Origin: Szabonella alba
GTDB lineage: Bacteria > Pseudomonadota > Alphaproteobacteria > Rhodobacterales > Rhodobacteraceae
NCBI RefSeq assembly: GCF_016765775.1
Contig: NZ_JAESVN010000005.1
Coordinates: 1-64,000 of the forward strand
Direction: 5' to 3'
DNA: 64,000 nucleotides
Translations under genes and position numbers: made by a program
Notes under the pieces: generated by a model
The model's database searches: none
What the model saw: the letters and a program-made list of their open reading frames with translations, nothing else
What the model was told of the DNA's origin: nothing
Shown here: positions 34,115-44,800 of the stretch, one piece after another
Position numbering within the stretch: the first letter of the stretch is position 1
How the letters are laid out: each line of letters opens with the position of its first letter

Positions 34115-34399
34115 TCCGGTCGCTCCCGTGTCAGGTTCTGTGCCAAGTTCCGCCCCTGCATCGCGGCTGCGTGCAAGGGGGCCTCCGGGCCACAGCGTGG
34201 CATCCGGGGCGTGGCGCGGCAAGTCCCCTGCGGAAGTGGGGGGAGGAGGATGCGCGGGATCGTGAATATCTGATCAAAAGAATCGGTATTTACTTCCAAG
34301 TGATTTTGTCAGAAATTGCGATCACGGTGCAGAACAGCATCGGGTCCGGATGAATGACCCGGTTCCATCGCCAGACCGACCAGCCAGATGACCGGAAGC

Positions 34400-34570
34400 A
34401 TGACCCACTCCCACCCTGATACCGCGCCAGCCCTGCCGACCTCGGCCAATCCACAGGTCCATGATGCGCTGGACCTGACGGCGGGCGGTGCGACCGCGCT
34501 GATCCGGATGAACGACCAGACCTGGACCCTGCGGATCACCCGTCAGGGCAAACTGATCCTGACGAAATAG
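34400..34570 (+). CDS. hemP: Hemin uptake protein HemP
   Basis: 56 residues. The conserved C-terminal motif LTAGGATALIRMNDQTWTLRITRQGKLILTK is diagnostic for HemP. In other proteobacteria HemP is iron-regulated and supports haem uptake. It starts a compact iron cluster with bfd and bfr. An AT-rich stretch at 34258-34320 probably holds the promoter; no clear Fur or Irr box was seen. ATG 34400 is used; 34388 is possible. Confidence 0.88.
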   Translation: MTHSHPDTAPALPTSANPQVHDALDLTAGGATALIRMNDQTWTLRITRQGKLILTK

Positions 34571-34583
34571 GCGGAGCGCCCGG

Positions 34584-34889
34584 ATGATCGTCTGTCATTG
34601 CACCAATATTTCCGACCATGACATCCGCGCGGCAGTGGACTGGATGCGCGCCGCTGATCCGGAAACCATCATCACCCCCGGCAAGATCTATCGCGCACTG
34701 GGCCAGCGGGCCGATTGCGGCGGCTGCATGCCACTCTTTCTTGACACGATGCGCAACTGTGCGAGTTTCGGGGTAGCCAGGGAACCCGATCCCGGCCAAG
34801 ACGTTCCGATATTGCGCAGAGTGAAAGGAAAGCCAGATGAAGGGCGACCCCAAGGTAATCGACTATCTCAACGCGGCCCTTCGGTCTGA
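34584..34889 (+). CDS. bfd: Bacterioferritin-associated ferredoxin
   Basis: 101 residues. Fer2_BFD domain with cluster cysteines C4, C6, C45 and C48 ([19 protein letters not shown]). It reduces bacterioferritin to release iron. The reading frame runs 53 bases into bfr in a second frame, giving a C-terminal tail (about 84-101) without conserved features. This long overlap should couple translation of the two partners. Confidence 0.92.
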   Translation: MIVCHCTNISDHDIRAAVDWMRAADPETIITPGKIYRALGQRADCGGCMPLFLDTMRNCASFGVAREPDPGQDVPILRRVKGKPDEGRPQGNRLSQRGPSV

Positions 34890-35322
34890 ACTGACGGCTG
34901 TCAGCCAGTACTGGCTGCATTACCGCCTGCAGGAGGACTGGGGCTTTGGCCGCATCGCGGCAAAAAGCCGGGCGGAAAGCATCGAAGAGATGCATCATGC
35001 CGACAAGCTGATCACCCGCATCCTGTTTCTGGAAGGCCATCCGAACCTGCAGAAACTGGATCCGCTCCGGATCGGGCAGAACCTGCGTGAGACGCTGGAT
35101 GCCGATCTGGCGGGCGAACATGACGCCCGCACGCTGTATATCGAGGCGCGCCGCCATTGTGACGAGGTCGGCGATTATGTCAGCCGCGCCCTGTTCGATG
35201 AACTGATCGGCGATGAGGAAGGCCATATCGACTATCTCGAAACCCAGATCGACCTTTATGAGACGATCGGCGCCGAGAAATACGGCATGCTCAACGCCAA
35301 GCCCGCCGACGAGGCGGAATAA
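34837..35322 (+). CDS. bfr: Bacterioferritin
   Basis: 161 residues. Ferroxidase ligands E18, E51, H54 and haem ligand M52 sit in the expected places ([22 protein letters not shown]), with E94- and E127-region helices [12 protein letters not shown] and [17 protein letters not shown]. It stores iron in a 24-subunit shell. AAAGGAAA precedes the ATG. Ends the hemP-bfd-bfr unit and is followed by a strong terminator. Confidence 0.96.
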   Translation: MKGDPKVIDYLNAALRSELTAVSQYWLHYRLQEDWGFGRIAAKSRAESIEEMHHADKLITRILFLEGHPNLQKLDPLRIGQNLRETLDADLAGEHDARTLYIEARRHCDEVGDYVSRALFDELIGDEEGHIDYLETQIDLYETIGAEKYGMLNAKPADEAE

Positions 35323-35354
35323 ATCTCCCACGGCCCGTGAGGGCTGGGAGACCG

Positions 35355-35396
35355 GAAAGGAAAGCGCGCGGGTATCCCCGCGCGCTTTTCCTTTTT
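35355..35396 (+). terminator. Rho-independent terminator after bfr
   Basis: Stem GCGCGCGGG (35364-35372) / CCCGCGCGC (35377-35385) with loop TATC, extended by GGAAA/TTTTCC, then a T-rich tract to 35396. Confidence 0.9.
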
Positions 35397-35570
35397 GCGG
35401 GGCAGGGCTGGTTCGGGGGCAAGGCTGGTTTGGGGCGCGTGCTCTCCGGTGGCCCCCCGTGCCCCCCTTGAGGCCAAGCCTAAGCATTGAAATGGCATCG
35501 CATAATTTATCGCAGTCCCGCCTTGCGCCATCCTCGGCATCACGATGATGGATGAAGGCAGGGGCAGGCG

Positions 35571-36884
35571 ATGACACGGGACAGGATGCGGGAACGGGCA
35601 GGTGGGCGGACCGGACAGGGCATGGCACATGGCAGGGCAGAGCCCGCGCCCGAGACTGTCGAGACGCTGGTGATCGGCGCAGGGCAGGCGGGCATCGCGA
35701 TGAGTGAGCATCTTTCGGCCCGGGGCCTGCCGCACCTGGTGGTCGAACGGGCGCGCATCGCCGAACGCTGGCGCTCGGGCCGTTGGGATTCGATGGTTGC
35801 CAATGGCCCCGCCTGGCATGACCGTTTTCCGGGCATGGACTATCCCGACACCGCGCCCGAGGCCTTTCCGGGCAAGGAACAGGTCGCGGATTACTTCGAG
35901 GCCTATGCCGGACGCATCGCGGCACCCATCCGCTGCGGGGTTGAGGTGACCGGCCTGCGCCAACGGGCGGGCGGAGCCGGGTTCCGGGTTGAAACCTCGG
36001 ACGGTGTAATCGAGGCCCGCAATGTGGTTGCGGCAACCGGACCATTCCAGCGCCCGGTGATCCCCGATGTCATCCCGTCCGAGACCGGTTTGATGCAGAT
36101 CCATTCCGCTGCCTATCGCAATCCGGACCAGTTGCCCGCAGGCGCGGTGCTGGTCGTGGGGGCCGGGGCCTCGGGCGTGCAGATCGCCGAGGAGCTTAAC
36201 CGCGCGGGCCGCCGCGTCTATCTGTCGGTCGGCCCGCATGACCGCCCGCCGCGCCGCTATCGCGGGCGCGATTTCGTCTGGTGGCTGGGGGTGCTGGGCA
36301 AATGGGCGGCGCGTGCCCCCGATCCCGGGACCGAACATGTGACCATCGCGGTCAGCGGCGCCAATGGCGGGCGCACGATTGATTTCCGCGTGCTGGCCAG
36401 GGAAGGCATCACCCTACTGGGCCGCAGCCAGAGCTATGCCGGGGGCTGCCTGCATCTGGCCTCTGATCTGGCGCAAAACATCGCGGCGGGGGATGCCAAT
36501 TATCTGTCGGTTCTGGCCGAGGCGGATGCCTATATCCGCGCCGAAGGGCTGGATCTGCCCGAGGAACCCGAGGCCCACCGGATCGGCCCGATGCCCGGCT
36601 GCGTTACCGATCCGGTCCTGTCGCTGGATCTGCAAGAGGCCGGGATCGGCGCGGTGATCTGGGCCACCGGCTATGCGCTGGATTTCGGCTGGATGGATCT
36701 GGATATCTTCGATGAAAAGGGCCGCCCGCGCCATGATCGTGGCGTGTCTGATGTGCCGGGCCTTTATTTCCTGGGTCTGCCATGGCTTGCGACCCGGGGA
36801 TCGAGCTTCATCTGGGGCTGCTGGCAGGATGCGCGCCATCTGGCCACCGAGATCGCGGCGCGGCAACCGGCAGAACCGGCCTGA
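35571..36884 (+). CDS. FAD/NAD(P)-dependent monooxygenase-like flavoprotein
   Basis: 437 residues, CzcO/flavin-monooxygenase-like. FAD-binding VIGAGQAGIAMSEHL (about 30-44), RWDSMVANGPAW with FPGMDYPD, a second Rossmann VVGAGASGVQIAEEL, and the ATG motif VIWATGYALDFGW. Close relatives are annotated as putative flavoprotein monooxygenases with unknown substrates. GGGGCAGG precedes the ATG at 35571; the first about 22 residues are not conserved. No partner gene is evident. Confidence 0.87.
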   Translation: MTRDRMRERAGGRTGQGMAHGRAEPAPETVETLVIGAGQAGIAMSEHLSARGLPHLVVERARIAERWRSGRWDSMVANGPAWHDRFPGMDYPDTAPEAFPGKEQVADYFEAYAGRIAAPIRCGVEVTGLRQRAGGAGFRVETSDGVIEARNVVAATGPFQRPVIPDVIPSETGLMQIHSAAYRNPDQLPAGAVLVVGAGASGVQIAEELNRAGRRVYLSVGPHDRPPRRYRGRDFVWWLGVLGKWAARAPDPGTEHVTIAVSGANGGRTIDFRVLAREGITLLGRSQSYAGGCLHLASDLAQNIAAGDANYLSVLAEADAYIRAEGLDLPEEPEAHRIGPMPGCVTDPVLSLDLQEAGIGAVIWATGYALDFGWMDLDIFDEKGRPRHDRGVSDVPGLYFLGLPWLATRGSSFIWGCWQDARHLATEIAARQPAEPA

Positions 36885-36904
36885 ACGCCGGGAGGCTGGG
36901 GGTA

Positions 36905-36960
36905 TGTGGCGGGGGGGTCACACCCCCGCACCCTGGTGCGGTATTTTCGACAGGATGAAA
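36905..36960 (-). repeat. Intergenic G-rich repeat, copy D
   Basis: Read on the minus strand: TTTCATCCTGTCGAAAATAC followed by GC-rich hairpin GGGGGTGTGACCCCC. It begins about 15 bases after the TetR-like gene stop, on that gene's strand. Confidence 0.5.
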
Positions 36961-36975
36961 GGGGGGAGGAGCGCG

Positions 36976-37479
36976 TCAGGACAGGCGTCTGAGCACGTCC
37001 TTCAGGCGCGCGGCGCGGCCTCCGGCATCGTGCCAGAGCGACTGACCCTGCCAGAAGGCAAAAAGGATCGCCGCCGTTTCCGCCGCTTTCGCGCCGCCCC
37101 CCAGCCGGCAGGCCAGCGCCGCCTCGACCCGCAACCGCCAAAGCGCGGCGCGGTCGGCATCCCGCCCCCCCGGCAGCGCGGTTGCCAGCGGGGCGGGCAG
37201 TGGTGGCAGGGCCTTCAGCAGCGCCAGCGCCCCTTTGGGTGTCAGGGCGGCCTCGGTCTCGGCCTTATCAAGGGTGGCAAGTGCGGTCTCCCAGCCCTGC
37301 GCCAGCGCCGCCGTGACCATCGCCTCCTGCGTGCCGAACCGCTGCACAAGGGTCGAGGCCGCAAGCCCCGAGGCGCGCGCCATCGCCCCGAAGGTCAGCG
37401 CGCGCTCGCCCCCGGCGGCCAGACGGTCCAGCGCGAGGGAAAGGACGGCAGAATCGGACAGGATCTTGCGGCGGGGCAT
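36976..37479 (-). CDS. TetR-like transcriptional regulator
   Basis: 167 residues. An N-terminal helix-turn-helix (LTFGAMARASGLAASTLVQRFGTQEAMVTAAL, about 28-60) of TetR type, then an Ala/Leu-rich helical effector domain. Shorter than usual TetR proteins (about 190-210). Target genes are not evident; it converges with the flavoprotein gene. Confidence 0.82.
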   Translation of the reverse strand: MPRRKILSDSAVLSLALDRLAAGGERALTFGAMARASGLAASTLVQRFGTQEAMVTAALAQGWETALATLDKAETEAALTPKGALALLKALPPLPAPLATALPGGRDADRAALWRLRVEAALACRLGGGAKAAETAAILFAFWQGQSLWHDAGGRAARLKDVLRRLS

Positions 37480-37561
37480 GGCATGAGGTTAGGCGCGATC
37501 CGCGCCCATGCAAGAGGGGCTGCGGGAGATCGGCAATCGGCAAAGCGGGCGGTTCGTGGCT

Positions 37562-38236
37562 TCAGCGTTTGGGCGATTCGGGCCGGGGCGGGCGGTTCCT
37601 GTAGATCGGCAGGCCCCAGCCGAAAGCGATGGCACCCGCGCGCAGAAGGAAGGTGACCGCGCCACAGATCAGCAGCGCCTGCCCGCCCTCCAGCCCGGCC
37701 AGCCCCGCAACGACCGCCGCCCCCGCCCCGGCAAAGGCGGCGGTGGCATAGATCTCGCCCTGTTTCAGGACCAAGGGCACCTCATTGCAGACCACATCGC
37801 GCATCAGCCCGCCGAAACAGCCCGTCGAAACCCCCATCACCAGCACGATGGCCCAGTGCTGGCCCATGCCAAGGGCAACGCCGACCCCGGCAGGGACCGC
37901 GACGGCCAGCGCGAACGCGTCCAGCCAGAGGATCGCGCGATAGCGGCTTTCCAGCAGATGCGCGGTGAAGAAGACCAACACCGCCGCAACCACCGCCGCC
38001 AGCAGGATCGCAGGATCGGCGACCCAGAACACCTGATCGCGGTTCAAGAGCAGGTCACGCAGCGTGCCGCCACCAACCGCCGTCAGGCAGGCCACGAACA
38101 GAAAGCCCACGATATCAAGCTGGCTGCGCGAGGCGACCAGTGCGCCCGTCAGCGCGAAAATTGCGACCGACAGGATATCGAGCCCCTGAATCAGACCCTG
38201 TGTCAGGCCGGGGGTCAGCGCCTGTGTCAGGTCCAT
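37562..38236 (-). CDS. TRIC-family cation channel (UPF0126, YicG-like)
   Basis: 224 residues, two repeats of three helices plus one. Repeat signatures: SVAIFALTGALVASRSQLDIVGFLFVACLTAVGGGTLRDLLLNR and DAFALAVAVPAGVGVALGMG...TGCFGGLMRDVVCNEVPLVL, containing the GGxxRD motif twice. Prokaryotic TRIC homologues form trimeric potassium-permeable channels. ATG 38236 lies one base after the rnhA stop, so it is the last gene of ispH-rnhA-TRIC. Confidence 0.9.
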   Translation of the reverse strand: MDLTQALTPGLTQGLIQGLDILSVAIFALTGALVASRSQLDIVGFLFVACLTAVGGGTLRDLLLNRDQVFWVADPAILLAAVVAAVLVFFTAHLLESRYRAILWLDAFALAVAVPAGVGVALGMGQHWAIVLVMGVSTGCFGGLMRDVVCNEVPLVLKQGEIYATAAFAGAGAAVVAGLAGLEGGQALLICGAVTFLLRAGAIAFGWGLPIYRNRPPRPESPKR

Positions 38237-38237
38237 T

Positions 38238-38714
38238 TCAGCGCGCCCCGGATCCGGATGCGGTGGGTTTGAACGGCGCCATGCCTGCGCGGGCCAGTTC
38301 ATCGGCGCGTTCATTCTCGGCATGGCCCGCATGGCCCTTGATCCATTTCCAGATCACGGTATGGCGGGCCTGAGCCTCATCCAGCCTTTGCCACAGATCG
38401 GTGTTCTTCACGGGCTTCTTGTCGGCGGTTTTCCAGCCGTTGCGTTTCCAACCATGGATCCATGTCGTCACGCCGTTTTTCACATAGGCGCTGTCGGTGA
38501 CTATGGTGATGCCCGACGGCCGCGCCAGCGCCTCCAGCGCCGAGATCGCGGCCAGAAGTTCCATGCGGTTGTTGGTGGTCGCTGCCTCACCGCCCTGCAG
38601 CGTGCGTTCCTTCACGACCTCGCCGCCTTCGCGTGCCAGCATCAGCACACCCCAGCCCCCCGGCCCGGGATTTCCCGAGCAGGCCCCGTCGGTATAGGCG
38701 TAAAGATCGGGCAT
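38238..38714 (-). CDS. rnhA: Ribonuclease HI
   Basis: 158 residues. Catalytic acid residues: D9 in [18 protein letters not shown], Glu in [10 protein letters not shown], Asp in [11 protein letters not shown], and the C-terminal NERADELAR aspartate. Degrades RNA in RNA-DNA hybrids. AGGAG precedes ATG 38714; a longer frame to 38759 is not supported. Confidence 0.96.
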   Translation of the reverse strand: MPDLYAYTDGACSGNPGPGGWGVLMLAREGGEVVKERTLQGGEAATTNNRMELLAAISALEALARPSGITIVTDSAYVKNGVTTWIHGWKRNGWKTADKKPVKNTDLWQRLDEAQARHTVIWKWIKGHAGHAENERADELARAGMAPFKPTASGSGAR

Positions 38715-38808
38715 GGTCGCTCCTGTCGCTTTGGGCGCGGGTGTAGCGTGAATGCGCAAGGCGGGCCAGCGGCCTTTGCGGCGGGGCGGGTCGTGGAGGG
38801 CGCGGGGA

Positions 38809-39759
38809 TCAGACCGCTTCGCGCAGCAGGCGGGGCACCTTGAATTCGATGTTTTCCTGCGCCGTCTCGACCAGTGTCACGGTGACGTCATGGCGGGCGC
38901 GGAAGGCGTCCAGCACTTCGTTGACCAGAACCTCGGGGGCCGAGGCCCCGGCGGTGACACCCAGCGATGAAATGCCGTCCAGTGCGCGCCAGTCGATATC
39001 GGTCGCGCGCTGCACCAGTTGCGCATAGGCGCAGCCCGCCGCGCGCCCCACCTCGACCAGACGCCGCGAATTCGAGGAATTGGGCGCCCCGATCACCAGC
39101 AGCGCGTCGATTTTTGGCGCGATGGCCTTGACGGCGGCCTGTCGGTTGGTCGTGGCATAGCAGATATCGTCATGGGCAGGCACAAGGATTTCGGGAAAGC
39201 GCGCCAGAAGTGCTGCGGCAATTCCGGCGGTGTCATCAACCGAAAGCGTGGTCTGGGTGATATAGGCCAGCCGGGTCGGGTCGCGCACTTCCAGCCGCGC
39301 GACATCCTCGGCGGTTTCGACCAGCAGCACCTCACCGGGGGGAAGCTGTCCCATCGTGCCGACGGTCTCGGGATGGCCCTCATGCCCGATCATCACCAGT
39401 TGCAGGCCGTTTTCATGATGGCGCGCGGCCTCGTTATGGACCTTGGTCACAAGGGGACAGGTCGCATCGACGGCGATCATCCGGCGCCGCGCGGCCTCGG
39501 CCGGAACCGCCTTGGGCACGCCATGAGCCGAAAAGATCACCGGGCGGTCATCGGGGCAGTCTTCCAGTTCCTCGACGAAGACCGCGCCCTTGGCGCGCAG
39601 ATCCTCAACCACGAAACGGTTATGCACGATTTCATGACGGACATAGACCGGGGCGCCCCATTTCTCCAATGCCATCTCGACGATGCGGATGGCACGGTCA
39701 ACGCCCGCGCAAAAGCCACGCGGGGCGGCAAGATGGATGGTCAGCGGGGGCAGGGCCAT
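38809..39759 (-). CDS. ispH: 4-hydroxy-3-methylbut-2-enyl diphosphate reductase
   Basis: 316 residues. The three iron-sulphur cysteines are in [12 protein letters not shown] (C17), [13 protein letters not shown] and [11 protein letters not shown]; substrate-binding HEIVHN and the [14 protein letters not shown] block are intact. Final step of the MEP isoprenoid pathway. The ispH-rnhA neighbourhood is common in Alphaproteobacteria. Confidence 0.97.
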   Translation of the reverse strand: MALPPLTIHLAAPRGFCAGVDRAIRIVEMALEKWGAPVYVRHEIVHNRFVVEDLRAKGAVFVEELEDCPDDRPVIFSAHGVPKAVPAEAARRRMIAVDATCPLVTKVHNEAARHHENGLQLVMIGHEGHPETVGTMGQLPPGEVLLVETAEDVARLEVRDPTRLAYITQTTLSVDDTAGIAAALLARFPEILVPAHDDICYATTNRQAAVKAIAPKIDALLVIGAPNSSNSRRLVEVGRAAGCAYAQLVQRATDIDWRALDGISSLGVTAGASAPEVLVNEVLDAFRARHDVTVTLVETAQENIEFKVPRLLREAV

Positions 39760-39877
39760 GGCGTTTCCTTCGCTTGGCGCGCGGGGTCGGGGGCTGGGTG
39801 GCCTGCGCGCATGGTTCAGGATTTAAGGTGCCGGGGCGCGCAGGTCCACCCCTGCCGGTCCCACAGCGGGGGGTGGA

Positions 39878-40594
39878 TCACAGGAACAACCACAGGATCA
39901 GCGGCACCAGAAAGGCCGCGCCCACCGCGTTGAGCCCCATGCCAAGCCCGGCGAAAGCGCCCGCAACGGGATGGACCTGCAAGGCGCGCGCTGTGCCGAT
40001 TCCATGCGAGGCCGCGCCGACCGCAAGCCCCCGCGCGCGCCAGTCGCGCAGCCGCAGCGCGTTCAGCAGTGGCGTCGCGATGATCGCGCCCGAGATGCCG
40101 GTCAGGATCACCAGAACGGCGGTCAGTGTCGGCGATCCGCCCAGCCGGTCGGAAATGCCCAGCGCCACCGGGGCGGTTGCGGATTTCGGCGCAAGCGAGA
40201 TCAGCGTCAGGTCTGACAGCCCGCCCAGCCGCCCGATCAGCAGCGCCGAGGCCGTGCCGGTGACCGACGCGACAAGCACCCCTGCCAGCACCGGCAGGGC
40301 TGCGCGGCGGACATGGGCGCGCGCCTCCCACAAGGGCAGTGCAAGCGCGACCGTGGCCGGACCCAGCAGAAAATGCACGAACTGCGCCCCTTCGAAATAG
40401 GTCGCATAGGGCGTGCCGGTCAGCCAGAGCAGAAGGCCCAGCAGGATGACCGCGACCAGCACCGGGTTGACGAAGGGACGCCGCCCCGCCGCGCGGAACG
40501 CCGCATCGCCAAGGGCATAGGCCGCAAGGGTTGCGGTCAGCCACAGCAGCGGGCCGCGCGCAAGATAGGACCAGATCTCGGTGAATTCGGTCAT
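39878..40594 (-). CDS. lrgB: LrgB/CidB-family membrane protein
   Basis: 238 residues with several membrane helices. Family blocks: NPVLVAVILLGLLLWLTG, YFEGAQFVHFLLGPATVALALPLW, LAPKSATAPVALGISDRLGG, and ASHGIGTARALQ. Partners LrgA/CidA; linked elsewhere to murein hydrolase control and to pyruvate or glycolate uptake. Start overlaps the lrgA stop by four bases. Confidence 0.92.
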   Translation of the reverse strand: MTEFTEIWSYLARGPLLWLTATLAAYALGDAAFRAAGRRPFVNPVLVAVILLGLLLWLTGTPYATYFEGAQFVHFLLGPATVALALPLWEARAHVRRAALPVLAGVLVASVTGTASALLIGRLGGLSDLTLISLAPKSATAPVALGISDRLGGSPTLTAVLVILTGISGAIIATPLLNALRLRDWRARGLAVGAASHGIGTARALQVHPVAGAFAGLGMGLNAVGAAFLVPLILWLFL

Positions 40595-40998
40595 GATGCG
40601 GCCCCGCTTGCAGGCCCGCTTGCAGGATCATCGTCGGGCGCGCCGGGGCTGCCCGGCCCCTCGGTCAGCCGCGACACGGCGACAAAGGCCAGCGCCCCCG
40701 CCGCGATGGCGAGCCCGGTCGAGACCACAAGTGCCGCCAGCAGCACCGCCCCCTGACCGCCCAGCCGGTCCAGATGGCCGATCACGCCCACCCCCGCCGG
40801 AACGAAAAGCAGCGACAGATGCGCCAGCAAGCCGCTGGCCAGCGGGCGCATCAGCGCAGGCAGGGCGGGAAACAGCGCAAAGCCCGCCAGAAGCAGCACA
40901 AGCCCCAGCACCGGCCCGGGCAGCGGCAGGCCAAGGCTGCGGGCGGTCGCCTCACCTGCCAGTTGGCAGCCAAGCAGGATCAGGATGGCGTTCAGCAT
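40591..40998 (-). CDS. lrgA: LrgA/CidA-family holin-like membrane protein
   Basis: 135 residues, four predicted helices: LNAILILLGCQLAGEATARSL, PGPVLGLVLLLAGFAL, HLSLLFVPAGVGVIGHLDRLG and a final helix before a Pro/Asp/Ser-rich tail. The FVPAGVGV block is diagnostic. AGAGGAA precedes ATG 40998. First gene of an lrgAB pair. Confidence 0.9.
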   Translation of the reverse strand: MLNAILILLGCQLAGEATARSLGLPLPGPVLGLVLLLAGFALFPALPALMRPLASGLLAHLSLLFVPAGVGVIGHLDRLGGQGAVLLAALVVSTGLAIAAGALAFVAVSRLTEGPGSPGAPDDDPASGPASGAAS

Positions 40999-41114
40999 CG
41001 GCGGTTCCTCTGACGGGCGGGCACTGCGAAGGCTAACGCATTTCCGCGCCGAGGGCAGGGGTGAAGTTCGACCACCGGGGCAGGACAAGCGCGCGATAGG
41101 GGGGGCATAAGGGG

Positions 41115-41180
41115 GCAAGGGGGTTGTCTGCCCCCTCGCCGCGTGCCGCGTCTTACCCCCGAAGGTATTTTGGCCATGGT
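41115..41180 (-). repeat. Intergenic G-rich repeat, copy C
   Basis: On the minus strand: CCAAAATACCTTCGGGGG, then GGGGGCAGACAACCCCCTT, nearly identical to the hairpin of copy A. It lies about 65 bases downstream of the acetyltransferase gene, on that gene's strand. Confidence 0.6.
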
Positions 41181-41246
41181 GAACAGCGCAGCGATTGCAC
41201 GCGGATAAGCTGATGGCGGCCTGACGATGGCGGCAGACGGGGTAGG

Positions 41247-41699
41247 TCAGACGGGGCGGGTAAAGACCAGCGACGTGGGATGGTCATAGCCCGGATGCGA
41301 GGTGGTCATGGTCTGCTGAAACCCCAGCGCGAAAAAGATCGCGTGATTCTCGACCAGTTCGACACGGCTTTGCAGTTCCAGCCGCGACAGGCCGAGCGCG
41401 CGGGCGCGGGTCTCGGCCAGCCGGATCAACTCTCCGGCATAGCCCTCACCCTGATGCGCGGGATCGACAGACAGCTTGCCGATATGCAGCGCCGGTCCTT
41501 TCGGTGTCAGCAGTACGCAGGCCAGCGGCGGCTGGCCAATCACCCAGACCTCGCCGGGGTGATGTTCCAGATCGTCGACCGACATCCGGTTGATGGAGGA
41601 GGGCGGGTCGATCCGGCCCTCCATCCCCGAAAAGGCGCGCTGGATCAGTCCCAGCAGCAGGTTCCAGTCATAGGGATTGTGCGGTTGAAAGGGGGTCAT
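41247..41699 (-). CDS. GNAT-family acetyltransferase
   Basis: About 150 residues. Acetyl-CoA-binding motif LSVDPAHQGEGYAGELIRLAETRARALG, then LQSRVELVENHAIFFALGFQ, typical of GNAT. Substrate unknown. ATG 41699 is chosen; 41762 is an alternative that adds 21 charged residues. The gene is divergent from smc. Confidence 0.85.
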   Translation of the reverse strand: MTPFQPHNPYDWNLLLGLIQRAFSGMEGRIDPPSSINRMSVDDLEHHPGEVWVIGQPPLACVLLTPKGPALHIGKLSVDPAHQGEGYAGELIRLAETRARALGLSRLELQSRVELVENHAIFFALGFQQTMTTSHPGYDHPTSLVFTRPV

Positions 41700-41889
41700 T
41701 TCGGTCCGGTTTTTTGCGTCAGGTTCCGCCTCGGCCCGGGGCGCGTCAAGTGCTTTCGACATGGGCAGGGCCCGGGGCGGTGACAGCCGGCGGAAGGGGG
41801 CAGGCAGCGACTATATCTTGTGGGTAACTTGCCCAAAGGGGCAGGATGAAGGGGGTGGAGGTTGACTCACCCCCGCCCTTGCCGCGACC

Positions 41890-44800
41890 ATGGCGGATAG
41901 TCAGAATCATCGGATCCCGCCCTTGCGCTTCAGCCGCCTTCGTCTCAACGGTTTCAAAAGCTTCGTCGACCCCACGGATCTGGTGATCCATGAGGGGCTG
42001 ACCGGTGTGGTCGGTCCCAATGGCTGCGGCAAGTCGAACCTTTTGGAGGCGCTGCGCTGGGTGATGGGCGAAAACCGCCCCACGGCCATGCGCGGCGGCG
42101 GGATGGAGGATGTGATCTTTGCCGGGACCGCCACCCGTTCGGCCCGGCATTTCGCCGAAGTGGTGCTGACCATCGACAATCAGGACCGGCTGGCGCCCTC
42201 GGGGTTCAACGATGCCGACCAGCTGGAGATCGTGCGGCGCATCACCCGCGATGCGGGATCGGCCTACAAGGCGAATACCCGCGATGTGCGGGCGCGCGAT
42301 GTGCAAATGCTGTTCGCCGATGCCTCGACCGGGGCGCATAGCCCGGCGCTGGTGCGGCAGGGGCAGATTGCCGAACTGATCAATGCCAAGCCCAAAAGCC
42401 GTCGCCGGATTCTGGAAGAGGCGGCAGGCATTTCCGGGCTTTACCAGCGCCGGCATGAGGCGGAGTTGCGCCTGCAGGCGACCGAACAGAACCTTGCCCG
42501 GGTCGATGACGTGCTGGAACAACTGGCCGCCCAACTGGCCACGCTGGCCCGACAGGCGCGGCAGGCGGCGCGTTATCGCGAGATCGGCACCGATCTGCGC
42601 CGGGCCGAGGGGATGCTTTTGTTCCGCCGCTGGCGGGAGGCCGATCTGGCCGTGGCCGAGGCCGAGGCGACGTTGCGCGCGCGGCTTCTGACGGCCTCGC
42701 AATCCGAAACGGCGGCCCGGGCCACCACCGCCGCACGACAAAAGGCCGAGGATGCGTTGCCGCCCCGGCGCGAGGAAGAGGCGATTGCCGGGGCGATCCT
42801 GCAACGGCTGACCGTGCAGCGCGATGCGCTGAACGAAAGCGAATCGCGCGCCCTGCAGACGATCCAGACGCTGAAGGGCCGGATCGAGCAGCTTTCCCGC
42901 GATATGGAGCGCGAGGCCGGGCTGAACCGCGATGCCGAGGAAACCATCGGGCGGCTGGACTGGGAGGCCGAACAACTGACCCGCGCCACTGAGGGCCATG
43001 ACGCCCGGCTGGCCGAGGCGGCCGAGGCCGCGCGGGAGGCCGGGGCGGTGCTGGGCGAACGCGAGGCGGCCCTGTCTGACCAGACCGAGGATGTGGCCCG
43101 GCTGGCCGCCCGCCACCAATCGGTGCAGCGCCTGCTGTCGGATACATCCGCCACCGTCGCCAAGGCCGAGGCCGAAGCCGCCCGCGCCGGAGAGACCGCA
43201 GCCGAGACGCAAGAGGTGCTGGAACGCGCCAGCGAGGCGCTGGAAGCGGCAACCCTTGCGCAGGAAGAGGCGCAGGAGCTTGCCGAGGCGACCGAAGAGG
43301 CACTCGCACTGGCCGAAGAGGCCCGGGCCGAGGCACAGGGGCGGGAGGCCGAGGCGCGGGGCGCGCGGTCCGAGGCCGAGGGGGAGGCCAATGCGCTGCG
43401 CGCCGAAGTGGCCGCACTGGCCCGGCTGGTCGAACGCGAATCGGCGGCAGGCACGCAGATCCTTGACCGGATCGAGGTCGAGCCGGGTTTTGAATCCGCA
43501 CTGGGTGCCGCGCTGTCGGATGATCTGCGCGCGCCTGCGGTGACGGGGGCGGAAGGCTCGGGCTGGGTCGAACTGCCGGATTACGATGCCGATGCGCCCT
43601 TGCCCGGGGGCGCGCAGCCTCTGGCCGCCCATGTCCGGGTTCCGTCCGTCTTGCGCCGTCGTATCGCGCAGATCGGTCTGGTCGACCGCGCGGCGGGTGC
43701 GGCCTTGCAACAAGACCTGCGCCCCGGTCAGCGGCTGGTCAGTTCCGAGGGCGATCTGTGGCGCTGGGACGGCTACCGCATGACCGCCGAGGATGCGCCT
43801 TCAGCGGCTGCCGCGCGGTTGCGGCAGTTGAACCGTCTTGTGCAGTTGAAGCGCGATCTGGAGGATCTGAATGCAAAGGCCACGGGCGCGCGGCAGGCGC
43901 ATGAGGCGCTGCAGGCGCGGCTGGCCGATCTGGCCCGCGCCGATCAGATGGCGCGCGACGCCCGCCGCGCGGCGGATGGCCGTGTGACCGAGGCCAATCG
44001 CAGCCTGTCGCGCGCCGAGGCCGAGCGGTCCATCGCGGGCGGCAGGCTTGAGGCCGCCCGTCTGGCCGTCAGCCGCTATGGCACCGAGGCGACCGAGGCG
44101 CGCAGCGCCCATCGTGAGGCCAGCCGCACGGCCGAGGTTCTGCCCGATCTGGCGACCGCCCGCAGCACGGTCGAGGCGTTGAAAACCACGGTCGAGGCCG
44201 CGCGGATCACGATGATGACGCGCCGTTCCGCCCATGATGAATTGCGCCGCGAGGGCGAGGCCCGGCTGAAGCGGCGGCAAGAGGTCATCAAGGAAATCTC
44301 TGGCTGGCGGCAACGGCTGGAAACCGCAGGCAAGCGGCAGGCCGAACTGGCCGAACGCCGGGCCGAGACAGAGGATGAGTTGGCCGAGGCGCAGGCCGCG
44401 CCCGAGGAAATCGCGATCAAGCGCGAGGAGCTTTCGGACGCAATGGCCGAGGCCGAAACACGCCGCGCCCGTGCCGCCGAGGCGCTGGCCGGGGCCGAAG
44501 CCGCGTTGCGCGCCGCATCCGATGCCGAACGCGAGGCCGAACGCGCCGCAGGCGAGGCGCGCGAAGGCCGCGCCCGCGCCGAAACCCGCGCCGAGGCCGC
44601 CCGCGAGACCCGCAATCTTGCCGAAGGCCGGATCCGGGAAGAGGCCGAATGCGACCCGGCGGACCTGCTGGCGCAACTGGGCGGCGATCCCGATGCCATG
44701 CCGGGCTCGGAGGCCCTGGAGGCCGATGTCGCGCGGCTGAAACGCCAGCGTGAGGCGCTGGGCGCGGTCAATCTGCGCGCCGAGGAAGATGCGAAATCCG

